In this document: piece by piece, positions 52,160 to 64,000 of the stretch
How positions within the stretch are numbered: position 1 is the first letter of the stretch
Layout: each line of letters starts with the position of its first letter
Assembly: GCA_958298945.1 (NCBI GenBank)
Contig: OY282609.1
Location: forward strand, 57,136,220 to 57,200,219
Direction: 5' to 3'
Source of the DNA: Atherix ibis
Lineage: Eukaryota > Arthropoda > Insecta > Diptera > Athericidae
Length of the DNA stretch: 64,000 nt
The notes under the pieces: model-generated
Seen by the model: only the letters and a program-made list of their open reading frames with translations
What the model was told of the DNA's origin: nothing
The model's database searches: none
Translations under genes and position numbers: made by a program

Positions 52160-55100
52160 TATAAAAATGTTTATTTTGTTGCCTTCTATAAAAAATTTTG
52201 CTAGGCTTTTCACTTTTGAAAATTTTTGCCATGAAATATTCAATTAGAAGAATATAATTAAGAAAAGAAAAAACAATAAACAAAATGTTGAGTATTCTAC
52301 TAACTATAGAAGACTATTTACCCGACAGCCATTAATATGGTTTCTGATATCTCTTATAAAGTTACTATTAGCCAAAATTCAATTCCATACTTTCTGGATA
52401 ATAAGTTAAAAATTTCTCTAAAAATATTTGAAACAAGAAAAAATTTTAAACAAAAACCCTTTAATTTTACGAGCATTTATTAGTAATTTTTCAAACTCAT
52501 AGCATTCAATATTTCAAACAATTATTACTTGGTTATGTAATTCTGGAGTTCTGGTTGGAAACAATAATAAATAATACGAAAAATTATTAACAAGCACTTC
52601 CTTTATGCCGTTAATTCAAGGATATGTGTAATAATATTTCATTTCTAAATGCTAGAAAATGACGCCTACAAAACATGTTTGTACACTCTCACATATGATA
52701 TTTTCATCACGTAACAGCTTGAACATAAAATCGGCAGTAAAAATGTAAAATCCTCCCTCCTTTGAGTAACCATAACATTTCCGGGATCAATTCAAAATTA
52801 CTTTTTAAACTGCTATAAATTTGTAACGTTGAATTTTAATGTTTAGTGAGGAAGCCTACATCAAAAAGTACAACAACAGAAAAAAGAAAAACTTTCCATT
52901 CACATAATATACATCAGATCCATCTTACCTTCGCTAGTTAGATGAATGGGAAATATTTTCGCGTGAGAGCATTATTACCGAAGCCGTTAAAATTTGCCAC
53001 ATACCAGACGAGTCACACCTCTGCTTCTGCTACATAATTGTACCTACGTAGGTATATGAGTAGATGTTGCGCCTGGGGAGATTATGTTAACTTCTTTCAT
53101 ACCCAATGTCCTTAATACGTATACAAATTTAATCAAGTGCACATTAATGTTCAACTTTCGGTTCTTGTGTATATTTCCAGTACGTTTTTCTGTTTGTCTT
53201 CCGTTTCTTCCCTATTTTTTCTGTTTTTCTGTTTTTTTATTTATTGTATGTTACCAAAAATCTAATAAACTACCCTCTATGAAAGAGAGGTATTCTACCT
53301 GTACAGTATCATATAAATTAATCACAAGAGAAATTGATAGCTTTAATTATAAAGAAAATTTTCTTTAAGACCGCAGAATTGGCGTTAAATTTTAACTGTC
53401 GGTAAAGCTGTTTGTTTCCGAAAAAAAGAAAGGGGGAGGAAGGATGGCGAAAAGAATGGTAGAGGTTAACATGTCGATGATGTGCTTTGTCAATGTTGCC
53501 AACAGGTGATGAAATAAACGCACATGAAAAGTGATTTTCTACCAAAATACGACGTGTACTCTTGCTAACTCATCGAAAAACTACGTCATACTAACTACTG
53601 CCACCCTTTCAGACCTTTACATGGTTTCCCTATGACTATAATGGAAATAAGCCGAACAAAATAGACGATATCGTGAAATTGATATAGTCATTCACATATT
53701 TAGATACAAGTCACAAAACCACGTAAACTCGAACTTCCCTCTATCGTTAATATCCACGTAGATTTTGCACAATCACCAGTTTTAACGCAGTCCTTGTGCT
53801 CTGGCATCTCTGAAGGAGTAAGCTTTAGGCGCCAACCAAAGGACCTAGTATATGAATAACAACTCTCATAATAATGGCAATAGTAAAAGTAATAAGGATA
53901 ATAATAATAATAATAATAATAATAATAGTAATAATAAAGCCTTTATACAAATTAGAATTTGGTAGGCTTCATGAATCCTTCTAAAGAAATCCATTCTGAA
54001 TGGATTTTTGAATGAATCTTTTTCGCCCCGCAAAATTCTCTCTCTTTAGGTTTGGGGTTAAATGGAAAGGATTAAGGTGCTGTGCTCTTGTTCTTGATTT
54101 AAGCTTTAAAGCCCACTAATGACAACCGCTTGAAGACTGACTTGGTTTCATTTTGAAATTCCTTGCCATTCACATATGCATGTAAATCTACACCAATTCA
54201 TATAGAAATAGAACAATTTTCGTACTCTTGTAAATTCCATATAAGCATAAATATGATTGTGTATGTACCTTTCCCGTAGGAAGGGTCTAAATTAATACTC
54301 TAATACTCATCATCATACTTTTTCCTGCCACTGTCACTGGTGGTTTAGCTAATGACACCACTTCTCATAAATTCACGTTGACTCGTTCGCTTTTCACAAA
54401 TTTTACCTCAGAAGATTTTTTTTGTATACACTTTCATGCACCCAAAATTTGCTTGGAAAAATCCATTTTGAAAATAATTCAAATTAACCAATTTTCTGTA
54501 TAACTATGCGGAAATGTTCTTTTTTTACAAAAATTAAGTGCTCGATTTTAAATGTAAAAATAAATAGAAAAAGAAATAGGACAAAAAAATGGCGAAATTA
54601 AAAAAAATAAGAAGAAGAAGAAACATTGTTTAAATTAAGGCAATTTTCTGTAGAATTAAGAGAAATCGGGTAATCGCTTTAAAGAATAGAGAGAAAATGG
54701 CGAAAATAAGAAGACTTTGAGAGTGGAAGAAGAAGAAAAAAGAGAATGAAAATTTGAATGAAACCATTTTGTTTGAAATCAAAAGTAAATTATCAGTTTT
54801 AATATTTTCTGTTTCTTTTTTACGTTAAAAATATTAAGTTATTCGCGTAAAAGCCCTAAATAACTAACTAATATTTTGGAATTTTCACCCAATTAAATCA
54901 AAGAATTGATGTTGAACGTAAATTATCTGGAAAAAAACAACAAAATATTTCTTGTAAAAATTATATTTGGAGTTTTTGAACCAGTTCTACGTCCAATCCA
55001 CATCAGTTGACGTCCAATAATATGTCTTCGATTTTTAAAAAATTTTAGGCATTCTGTAGGTTTTTTCTACTAGCGATCAATACGGAAATTGACTTAAAAA

Positions 55101-55277
55101 GTTCTGGTAAAAATTATATTTGGAACTGTTGATCAATTTTAATCACAAACAAGAAGAAAACTTGTAGAACATGGGAATTGGTTGTAATTTCATGGTTTTT
55201 GATGAATTTACGGCTTTATAGAGTTTTTTAGTATTGTTGGATAGCAAAATATTTGAAAAAATTTATATGAAGAAGAA
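52160..55277. other. Non-coding interval with an (AAT)n microsatellite
   Basis: No gene is recognised. A trinucleotide run of AAT type is at about 53897-53935. 53000-54400 is less A/T-rich, but the only ORF over 90 codons (53084-53368) is a hydrophobic Phe/Leu-rich reading without a motif. Confidence 0.45.
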
Positions 55278-55376
55278 AACCGATGAGGTGAATAAAGTAA
55301 GCTTAAGGGGTAATAGGTTTGGTTACCCTTAAGATATAAAAATATATTACAAAAGTTTTCAAAAAAAAGCTATGCT

Positions 55377-55568
55377 GTGCGAAAGGGCGGAATGTTGGCG
55401 AAGAAGATTTTTTTTGTTTTCTCTTCTTTTCCAAAAGACCAATTTTCATACAAAGTTGAGCTCATGAAGGTAAATACTAAATCGGTAAGGGTAGGAAGCC
55501 TTCTTTACCGTGTAAACCTACCAGCGTCCGGACGAGTTAATACGATACGAGATAAAGGATTTCTTTAG
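55377..55568 (+). CDS. Short conserved ORF in the duplicated unit, copy 1 (63 aa)
   Basis: I do not recognise the family. The frame MRKGGMLAKKIFFVFSSFPK runs to TAG at 55566-55568. The last ~45 residues (from QFSYKVELMKVNTKSV to NTIRDKGFL) are identical to those of the second copy at 62785-63063, with a single silent change over about 130 bp, while the flanks differ more. The C-terminal part looks like a small beta-rich fold (VRVGSLLYRVNLPASGRV). In this copy an upstream extension is broken by stops; in copy 2 it is open. It may be the remaining exon or ORF of an unknown mobile element, or chance conservation. Confidence 0.4.
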   Translation: MRKGGMLAKKIFFVFSSFPKDQFSYKVELMKVNTKSVRVGSLLYRVNLPASGRVNTIRDKGFL

Positions 55569-55618
55569 TATTCATTGGAATCTTTTCATTGGTTTTTATT
55601 AACAATGTTAAAAATCTA

Positions 55619-55712
55619 ATAGTAGTTTAAATCGGAATGTTTTAAATAATTTTTTTTCTAAGGATTTTTGTAGATTCTTCTAGTTTTTTATATAATTTTT
55701 GAAACTATTCCA
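55619..55712 (+). repeat. ~90-bp direct repeat flanking element K, left copy
   Basis: Begins 'tagtagtttaaatcg' and ends 'gaaactattccattt'. The same sequence occurs right of element K at 56612-56706 and once at 63116-63212 in the second unit. Confidence 0.87.
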
Positions 55713-56611
55713 TTTAAAACCATTCCAAGCAACGCGCTCGCGCTCTAATACAGTGCGTACGACCGAGAATATTGCCGCCGTTGCTGAAAATGTCCGTGAT
55801 CATCCATCAACATCAACTCGTCACCGTTTTCAGGAATTAAACATTTCTCGCACTTCTCTGTTGAGAATTTTGCACAAAGACCTCGGTATGAAAGCTTACA
55901 AAGTTCAATTAGTCCGACAACTAAAGCCGCATGACCATCCGATGGGTTTTACCGAAAAATCATCTTTTCGGATGAGGCCCATTTCCACCTCGGTGGGTAT
56001 GTCAACAAACAAAATTGTCGCATCTGGCGCTCAGAAAATCCATACGTCATTATGGAAAAGCCGATACATCCACAACAAGTCACGGTTTGGTGCGGATTTT
56101 GGACTGGAGGCATCATTAACCCGTTTTTCTTCGAAAACGATGACGAAGCCGCCGTTACGGTCAATGGTGAGCACTATCGTGGCATGCTCAATGAATTTTT
56201 GTTTCCAAAAGTTGAAGAGAATGGCATGGACGACATTTGGTTTCAACAGGACGGGGCCACTTGCCACACAGCCAACGTAACAATCCAACTTTTGGGTAAT
56301 GCTTTCGAAAACCGAATTATCAGCCGAAATTCTATTGTCAATTGGCCGCCTCGGAGCGGTGATTTGAGTCCGTTGCATTATTTTACATCCAGAGATAATT
56401 GAGGCCTTGAAACACAAAATCAAAGTTGCCATTGAAAAGATACATGCCCAGACAATGTAAGGCCAGCCGTGGCAGTCATTTAAATGATTTTGTGTTTCAT
56501 TCTTAAATATCAAGGTTCAATCTTTCTAATATAACAGGAAATTTAAATAATATACACTAGTTTTTTATTTATTTACTTTTTAAAATGCAACTTTTAAATG
56601 GTCTACCCTGT
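55713..56611 (+). mobile_element. DD41D transposon K in duplicated unit 1
   Basis: The right terminus 'tttaaatggtctaccctg' ends at 56611. The left terminus is missing: coding-like sequence starts almost directly after the left flank. The element is bounded by ~90-bp direct repeats rather than a simple TA duplication. Confidence 0.8.
55740..56395 (+). pseudogene. DD41D transposase pseudogene (element K), third Asp to His
   Basis: VRTTENIAAVAENVRDHPST and ISRTSLLRILHKDLGMKAYK are the DNA-binding part. After a deletion and frameshift: IIFSDEAHFHLGGYVNKQNC (first Asp), then the clean ORF from 56052 with VTVWCGFWTGGIINPFFFEN, DDIWFQQDGATCHTANVT (second Asp) and WPPRSGDLSPLHYF, in which the third catalytic Asp (family PLD(Y/F)F) is His. 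Spacing of 41 residues is kept. Downstream is decayed. It is inactive by both frameshift and active-site loss. Confidence 0.88.
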
Positions 56612-56706
56612 AGTAGTTTAAATCGAAAAGTTTTAAATAATTTTTCTCTATGGATTTATGTACATTCTTCTATTTTTTTATATAATTTTTGAAACTATTC
56701 CATTTT
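56612..56706 (+). repeat. ~90-bp direct repeat flanking element K, right copy
   Basis: Second copy of 55619-55712, with several differences ('ttttctctatggatttatgta' region). Confidence 0.87.
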
Positions 56707-59700
56707 TAAAACGTTTTCTTTTACCATATATGATTTTTTTTTTGTTTTCTTTTCTTTTGACTTGAGAAAGCCGAAATTTATATCTTATTAGCTCAGGCGT
56801 TCGAGGATTTTATTTTGTATTTTATTATTTGTTTCGAAATTTTTATAGCAAATGCAGGTTCTTTTTCTAAATGTCTTACCCAATTAAAACATTTTTTTTT
56901 AAATTTACTTGGATTATTGATGGTCTGAAAAATAAAGTCCTTTTCAAAAATTCATAATCGTTAAAATTGTCTGCTCAGATATCACCTTATTAAGTTGCTT
57001 ATTCAAAATTGGTTTCATTTTTACAATAACTCCTTAAGTAGTTTCCGTAAAAAACTCCCACGTGCTTTTTACGTTTATTAGTAAGACAACTGCTCTCCTG
57101 CTAGCTCGCCTTGCCTGGGCTCGTATTAGTTTTTTCTAGTCGAATATGGTTCAATCTTCAGGTTTTTAATAACTTTTCGAATGTCACATAAAAAGACATA
57201 AATAATATATTTTAAAGGAAGAACATCCTTCTATTTGGGTAAAGAATCAAGAGTAGATCTACGGCATTGCCTGTTTCTCTCATAAGGCTACTTAACCACT
57301 TGAGTAGATGAAAAACATAACCACTTGAGTAGATAAAAACCTCTACAAGGTCCGGGTAATAAGGCTTTAATAAAAAAAGATAGCCAAGAATAAAGAGCGT
57401 CAATAAGGTCAAACAAATTAGTTTAAAAAATATTAAACGAAAATGTAATTTTTTTTTAAATAATATATTTATAGTTTCCGCTCAGTTTAAGTTAACTGAC
57501 AGAAATTTCGTCGGTTTTTGTTGAGTTTAAAGGAGCTTGTTGATTTTCGGAATTCAACTAAAAATAAAACTATAAATCTAAATAATCCACGGTAATTGAG
57601 TAAGATATGATGTACTTAAACAGTAGTCGAGACTATTTGTAGATATTTGGAATTGCGATCAACAAGTAGAAAATGTTGATAGAAATTAACTTATCAAGGA
57701 AAAATTTATCGCGACATTTTTGCTGAATGCTGTCCTTTCTCGCAACTGTGATCGAAAATTTATTTATAAAATATTAAATTCCAAGTTATAGTTAAATTGA
57801 AAATTATTAATTATTTTTAACTCTTAATGATCAAAGAATATGTAATCAACGGTAATTGAGTTAAATTTCATGAGAGACTTAATGGGAGGTCTCGAAATTA
57901 AAAGTTTGTAAATGCAACGGAACTAAAAAAAAAAAACTTTCAAGAAAAATTAAATTTAAAATTTTCAATACATTTTAGCTTTTAAAGATAGGAATAAACA
58001 CTCAATCCATAAATTTTTATTAAATTTTTTTAATTAGAGTTTTTTGTAAATTTTTAAAATTTTTACCAACAAAATTGTTCTAAAGAAACTGATTAACAAA
58101 AATTTTGTATTGTAACAATAAATTTGTTGAACTGAAATTGATGGGCAATTTATGATGCTGAAGGGAATTATGTCTATTTTGAACATAACCTATACACCTG
58201 TATGATCTACTAAGTAGAGATCTATCTTTTACAACCCCCTCTTTCGCCCCACCCCGCACTCCACATTCTAGTTTATCTGTCATGCTTTAATTTCAAATAC
58301 TTCAATAAATTTTTGTATTTACGTAACTTTTTAATGCCCTATAGACGTGAACTTTTCAATTCTCAAAATTCCTTTTTGTCAGTTCTATTAGCATTTCTAC
58401 CACTTTTGAGTAAATAAACATCTGATATGCTCCTCTCCCCTTCTTTATTATCATAATTTCCCTTCTAGCACTCTACACTATGGCATTTCTTATATTCCTC
58501 GGCTATTCTAAAGAATATTCAGTCCCACTCCACTTTTAAGTAATCAATTAATTTGTAAAATAATTCCATTTACACAAAGTAAACAAAATGGGGCAAAGGA
58601 CTCGACAAACATTAGCAGGTAATTTGAGTTATATTCGCCGCATACAGAATTTAGTTGAGAATGAATTGTTGGCTGTATGAAACTGAAATAGGACCGTGTC
58701 AAGGTGTCGCCATCATCATTTAAAGATCATCATTGGAATCAACAGGGTCGCGTTATTATATAAAAGAAGTATTCTTAGTCAAGTAAAGCAATGCAGAATA
58801 TGAGCAGAAAAAGGAGCGGAAAGGCATCTTCTTACTATATGATATAATATTCATCTGTAAGAGAAAGTTCTTATGTTTCTCATTCGTTCTACTTTCTCTG
58901 CCACCTGCAAGGGATTATATTAAATTTTATTTTTAGATAATTAGAAATATTGTAGAAAATTAAAGGTGGGGATTGGAGTCGTTGTCGAAAGATAACACCG
59001 CATATGTCCATCGGTAAATATTGTTATTCGAATAAATTATCTGAACAGCAATTTCCGTACTCTATTTGCATCCCTTCTTTCCCACAGCTCATTTGATTGT
59101 CTAACATTAATGCTTAATTTCGAAGTAGATTACAAAACAACCACCTGTGTAGATTAGAATCCTAACCTTCGTACTCTTTATTAACCATACAATAAATTCG
59201 AAACATTTATCCTTTGTGGTATATAGAAAACTCGAATGTACGCTTTGTTTTCCAGGTACGACAAGGATGCCTTACATTTTAGAAGAAACACAAACACTAT
59301 CGGTAACATGACTAATTTGTGGACAATCCCTTATTTATATGGTAAGGCAATCGCCAATTAGAGTCGTTCAATTTAATTTGATCAATAATCAGGTAATTTA
59401 CGCTTTGTTTGTTCTGTCTGAAGGAGGCGCAGAGAAGAGCAACCAGAAATTGGCATTCAGATTTTCGATAATTCTTACGATACGTCCACGTACATGTTGC
59501 CTCATTACGTTTATTGTTGGTGTTTCCCCAAATTTAGGGTTTCTTGCTGCATCCCATTTACTCCAAGCTATGAATTTCTAATTTTGCGGTGACTCGACAT
59601 AAAATCCCTTCACTTTTACGATTTTGGCTTTTGATTGTGACAAAAATTATAGTTGTACCTGAATTTTATTTGTTGAAAAGCTTTTTTTTTTTTAAAGAAA

Positions 59701-59853
59701 ATATTTGTTTGTAAAATATTAAATTTGTTGAGAAAAAATTAAAGATTGAGTTGATAGTTTTTAAACTTAAAATTTTGTACCTTAAAATATTAGTTAAAGT
59801 GGTAATCAACAAAGTTTTTAAGCAAAAATATGACTGAACAAATTTTGAATTTT

Positions 59854-59907
59854 CATTTCTGAGTGCAAAATTATTATTAGTTTTTAATAGTTTTGCACTC
59901 AGAAATG
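59854..59907. repeat. Perfect 17-bp inverted repeat with 20-nt loop
   Basis: Arms 59854-59870 ('catttctgagtgcaaaa') and 59891-59907 are exact reverse complements. Confidence 0.96.
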
Positions 59908-61072
59908 ATAGAAAAATATTTAATTTATATTTATTAAAGAGAATTTCAAACATTTTTATTATTGAATTTTATATATTTTTCTGATTTCTTAAATTGTGTT
60001 GATCAAAAAATTTATTGCAACAATATTAATTGGAAAGATATTGTTAAATTTTTATCGAAAATAATAGAAAATTATCTAAACAATGCAATTGGTTAAAATT
60101 ACGTAAAATTTTGATAATTTTAGTCCTTTTAGATATTATGGGGATTGTGATAAACAAAGGCGTTGAACGAAAATTGAATTGAAAAGTATGAAAATTTTCT
60201 TAAATAGTCAATTGAGATTTTTTTACTAAAGTTTTAATCAAGTTTGTTGAATGAAAAGTGGGAATTTGTATTGAAGTTATAATCAGCAAGTTTGTTGAAT
60301 GTAAAATGGGAATTTTTGTGTAAAAATTTGATTGGACATTTTTAGTAGCTTCTAATGGAGTGCAATTTTACGAAATTTTTGCTGAATTTTCGGCTTTCTA
60401 TCCTTTCTCAAAATTGCCACCACAAATTTGTTAAATAGGAATCAACTTGAAAAATATTAAATTTGAATCCAGGTTATTTAACTATTATTTTGTCGGTTTT
60501 TGCTTAGTTGACGGGTTTTTCGATTTGTAGAATTAAAAAAAAATAAAAAAATTGAAAAGAGAAGACGTACTCTACGTCAATTAACTTACAATTTTAAGCT
60601 TTTATTTCTTGGAAGTTCTTGAAATTCTGTCAATAAAATTGTTGAATAGAAATTGAATTGAAAATTTGTGCTAAAATGTTGCGTTTAAAAAGACAAGAAG
60701 ATATTATACTTAAATGCTGATTTTATTTTGTTTATTTCTTTTAAATTTAAGCAGCTTTTGGGATTGTAAAAATTTTTGATTAAAAAAATTATAGAATGTT
60801 AATTAACGGACATATGTGTATTTTGAAGGTAATAAAAACAAAAACAAAATTTTGAGGAAGTAAAATATGCAATTTAAGTTAATCACCTCATGGAATCTTA
60901 AAATTCTTATAAACAAAAATGCTGAGTTAGAATTTTTTTAAGATCAAAATCTTTTGAAATATTATAGAAGTGATTAGCTTGAAAGTTTCTGGTCAATTTT
61001 TATTAAAAGTTCATTATTTTATGTTGAATTTTGAGCTTTTAATAAACAATAAACTTGTGATGAGCAAAATTG

Positions 61073-61133
61073 TTCAGTTTATAAATATTTTATATAAGAG
61101 TATATCGCAAATATAAAATATTTATAAACTGAA
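61073..61133. repeat. Perfect 23-bp inverted repeat with 15-nt loop
   Basis: Arms 61073-61095 and 61111-61133 are exact reverse complements; core 'cagtttataaatattttat'. Confidence 0.96.
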
Positions 61134-62772
61134 ATTAGGTAGATTTTGGCTAAATTTTGGAATCTTTATAGATTCTTCAATTTTTTTTTTAAATTATTGA
61201 TCAAAAATTTACTTTAAAAATTTTTTGAATATTTTATTTTAAAAATTAAAAATTTATAATCTTGTTAATTGAAGAAGAAATTTTAGATGAATTTTGTAAA
61301 TTTGTTGGAAGGAAATTACCCAAACTAAAATTGAACTTTTGAATTAAAAAAAAAATTGAACGTTATTTATTTATTAATAGATAAATTGACTAAAAATATC
61401 GAATTTTTAAATTTATTTAAAGAAAAATTAAGTCACTTCTACATAGCCGCTACCACTTTCCTACCAAAATATTACCTATACTCTAGGTACCTGTTGAATT
61501 TCCACCTTTTTAACATCCTATTTATACTGTCAATATCCTAGAATAGGAAAGTTTAATCCAAAGTTTCCTATTTTATCTATCATATTTCTAAGAAAGTACA
61601 ACATTTCTCCTCTAAAAAAATATACTATTAATCTTACACCGACTCTTTAAGGCACTATAAAATAATCCAGAATAGATACTTTATTATACCTAAATATCAT
61701 CCGACTTATTTTTGCTCTATAAAAGTACCAAAATCTCTACTAATCTAATATTTTTAATGGAAAATATCAAATTTTGTTACAATCAAATTATAGGAAAAAC
61801 TCAAGAACCAACAAAAAATTAGTAGTAAATTCTTAAAGAAAGGAAATCGATTTCTACTATCGCCATTTCCTTGGAAAAATTCCCTGAAGAAGAAAAATAT
61901 AGAAAAAAATGTAAATAAAAAAACCTTGAATAAGATTATAAAATAAAAGACGCATCCGTTGGGGCTGTTTTTTTTTCTTACAGAAAATTTATAACTTTTA
62001 TAAAAAAAATATTCCGATACAAAAACCCCCAGGATGAGTAGCTCCCCGGACAACTAAACGTGAATCATTTGTTCTAAGGATATTCTTAGCAAATGACACT
62101 TTCCCTATTGTTCTTTTCTTTAGTTTTTCCACCTCATATCTAAAGCCTTGGGGTATAAAAAATAGTATAACTAAAAATTTCAGTTTAAGTGTATTTTTGG
62201 AAGCTCTTTCATCATTTCCGTACTTTTTGAACTTAATATGTTCGGAGACAAGGCAGAATTTCGAATGTATCAGAAAATAAGCTTAAAAATTTACACAATC
62301 CTAAAATCACAAAAATTCTACTAAATTACGGATAAATCATTATTAAATTTTTGATGCTAAAGAGCCTATTCCTCTTCACCTCGTCTGCTGAGAGTTTTCG
62401 GAGCATAAAAATCCAATAAATAATCCGAAATCAATGCGAAAAAATTCACAACAAAACATTCTCTCTTATACACACATGCACACATAACATACACGAACAC
62501 ACACAATAAATATTTTATTGCATTTTTCCCGTTCCAGATAAAAATTAAGTAACGGACATAAAATATACGGCCTTTTCCCCCCTTTACCCCGTACATTCGC
62601 AGACGTACTAAAATGATTCATGTTATATGAAAATCGTACTGCACAAATTCCGGAAGATGAAGAAAAACTACCAAAACTTTCTTTTATGTCCTTTCTGTTT
62701 TTCATTTTCTAAAATATGCTAAAGAAAAGGATGATAGTCATGTGGTAAGGGGAATGGTAACGGAAATTTAGG

Positions 62773-63895
62773 AAAACCGATGAGGTGAATAAAGTAAGTT
62801 TTAGTGGTAATAGTTTTGGTTACCCTCAAGCTATAAAAATATATTACAAAAGTTTCCAAAAAAACTATGCTGAGAGAAAGGGCGGAATGTTGGGGAAGAA
62901 GTTTTTTTTTGTTTTCTCTTCTTTTCCAAAAGGCCAATTTTCATACAAAGTTGAGCTCATGAAGGTAAATACTAAATCGGTAAGAGTAGGAAGCCTTCTT
63001 TACCGTGTAAACCTACCAGCGTCCGGACGAGTTAATACGATACGAGATAAAGGATTTCTTTAGTATTCATTGGAATCTTTTCATTGGTTTTTATGAACAA
63101 TGTTAAAAATCTAATAGTAGTTTAAATCGAAAAGTTTTAAATAATTTTTTTTCTAAGGATTTTTGTAGATTCTTCTATGTTTTTATATAATTTTTGAAAC
63201 TATTCCATTTTTTTGACTTTAGACAATTAAAATTTATACCTCACTAGGTCAGACGTTTGAGGATTTTATTTTGTATTCTATAAATTATTTTATTATTTGT
63301 TTCGAAATTTTTATAGGTAATGCAGGTTAATTTTATACCAGTTCTTTTTAAAAATGTTAACACAATTAAGATATTTTTTTTAATAATTTACTTGAATTAT
63401 TGACGGTTTGAAAAATGGAGTCCTTTTCATGAATTCATAATCCTTAAAATTGTCTGCTCACATCTCACCATATTAAGTTGCTTATTCAAAATTTGTTTCA
63501 TTTTTACAATAACTCCTTAAGTAGTTTCCATAAAAAACTCCTACGTGCTTTTTAGGTACATTAGTAGGACAACTGCTCTCCTGCTAGCTCACCTTACCGA
63601 ACCAAAAACTAAAAATTCTGGACTCATAGTACTTTTTTCTAGTCGAATATGGCCCAATCTTCAGGTTTTTAATAACTTTTTGAATGTCACTTAAAAAGAC
63701 ATAAATAATATACTTTAAAGGAAGAACGTCCCCCCATACAGCATTGCCCGTTTCTCTCATAAGGCTACTTATAGAAAAATAGGACCAACATAATCACTTG
63801 AGTAAATAAAAACGCTCAGGGTAGTAGGACTTTAATAAAAAAAAGACAGTCAGGATTAAAGGGCGTTAGTGAGGTCAAAAAAATTAGTTTAATGA
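62773..63895 (+). repeat. Duplicated unit, copy 2 (uninterrupted)
   Basis: Direct copy of 55278-57427 without the DD41D insertion, so it shows the pre-insertion state of the locus. It contains the short conserved ORF 62785-63063 and, further on, shared phrases such as 'acaactgctctcctgctagc' and 'tagtcgaatatgg'. Confidence 0.88.
62785..63063 (+). CDS. Short conserved ORF in the duplicated unit, copy 2 (92 aa)
   Basis: MNKVSFSGNSFGYPQAIKIY opens the frame, which runs without interruption to TAG at 63061-63063. Its last ~45 residues equal those at 55377-55568 (FSYKVELMKVNTKSVRVGSL ... NTIRDKGFL). The upstream 30 residues are open only in this copy, so the real start may be the internal Met of GGML. 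Product and role unknown. Conservation with one silent change in the core is the only support for coding. Confidence 0.4.
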   Translation: MNKVSFSGNSFGYPQAIKIYYKSFQKNYAERKGGMLGKKFFFVFSSFPKGQFSYKVELMKVNTKSVRVGSLLYRVNLPASGRVNTIRDKGFL

Positions 63896-64000
63896 AATAA
63901 AGTTTAATGAATTTTTAAATTTTTAATTTGCTTTTATTGGTGAATTAATTTTGGGCATTTTTGATTGTTTAAATATTTATTAATTGTGCAATAATACCCG

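Larger units (their letters stand above)
55278..57427 (+). repeat. Duplicated unit, copy 1 (interrupted by DD41D element K)
   Basis: Matches 62773-63895 in direct orientation from 'gaaaaccgatgaggtgaata' to 'ggtcaaa.aaattagttta'. Without element K and the duplicated flank, the unit is about 1.1 kb. Identity is high in the ORF region and lower towards the 3' side. I could not define ends of a known transposon class. Confidence 0.88.
57428..62772. other. Long AT-rich interval, no gene seen
   Basis: 57450-58060 and 59640-61350 contain recurring phrases ('aatttgttgaat', 'ttttgctgaat', 'gatcaacaa') suggestive of decayed repeats. 58100-59600 is less A/T-rich but has only short frames (59339-59581, 80 codons, no motif). 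62100-62700 is also gene-less; the overlapping minus frames there (62366-62705) are low-complexity. Confidence 0.45.

Noticed and set aside
55278..57427. The duplicated unit might be a Helitron or MITE.
   Set aside because: No TC...CTRR ends with a terminal hairpin and no terminal inverted repeats could be identified; kept as an unclassified repeat.
59666..59953. A 95-codon minus-strand ORF.
   Set aside because: It runs through the perfect inverted repeat 59854-59907 and is Phe/Leu/Asn-rich; it is explained by base composition.
1..64000. CRISPR arrays, prokaryotic operons, phage or defence islands.
   Set aside because: No regularly spaced identical repeats and no bacterial-type gene order; the content is eukaryotic transposons and AT-rich non-coding DNA.

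Overview
This is a gene-poor, strongly AT-rich stretch of an insect (or close arthropod) nuclear genome. Four things point there: many mariner elements of several subfamilies, R1-like, jockey-like and RTE-like non-LTR retrotransposons, a nuclear copy of insect-type mitochondrial DNA (ND5-tRNA-His-ND4 order), and a short GT-AG intron. Nothing prokaryotic was seen. The species cannot be named from the sequence.

Layout. 1-11.9 kb: non-coding DNA with three mariner copies (3890-4754, 5903-7153, 8183-9411) and a pair of ~340-bp inverted arms (2734-3066 / 7507-7858); the left arm resembles a promoter plus first exon. 11.95-15.5 kb: an irritans-type mariner interrupted by a younger, almost intact mariner, then an older remnant. 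15.9-27.9 kb: three truncated R1-like retrotransposons, two mellifera-like mariners, a DD41D transposon and a jockey-like element that was itself invaded by an R1-like copy. 28.9-31.6 kb: the only plausible host genes, two minus-strand genes of unknown function (480 aa, and 221 aa with one intron). 32-39 kb: AT-rich DNA containing a degenerate tandem array split by an RTE-like retrotransposon. 39.3-41.7 kb: two DD41D remnants, a fourth R1-like copy and an RNase H fragment. 44.8-47.4 kb: a compound locus of a DD41D element, a mariner with two 5' ends, and a mitochondrial insertion. 48.6-52.2 kb: two Mos1-like mariners. 55.3-57.4 and 62.8-63.9 kb: a duplicated unit with a short conserved ORF; the first copy carries another DD41D element. 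The rest is AT-rich sequence with no recognisable gene.

No transposase or reverse transcriptase here looks fully functional. Most have stops, frameshifts, internal deletions or a lost catalytic residue; the mariner at 12959-14217 is the best preserved. The strongest lead is 45742-46714. There a 26-bp piece of mitochondrial ND5 and about 200 bp of mariner 5' end are repeated, inverted, at both ends of one mariner, which simple transposition cannot explain. Several perfect short-loop inverted repeats elsewhere (32264, 43020, 44278, 59854, 61073) suggest that fold-back copying recurs in this genome. I found no clear evidence of a new defence-like or enzymatic system.
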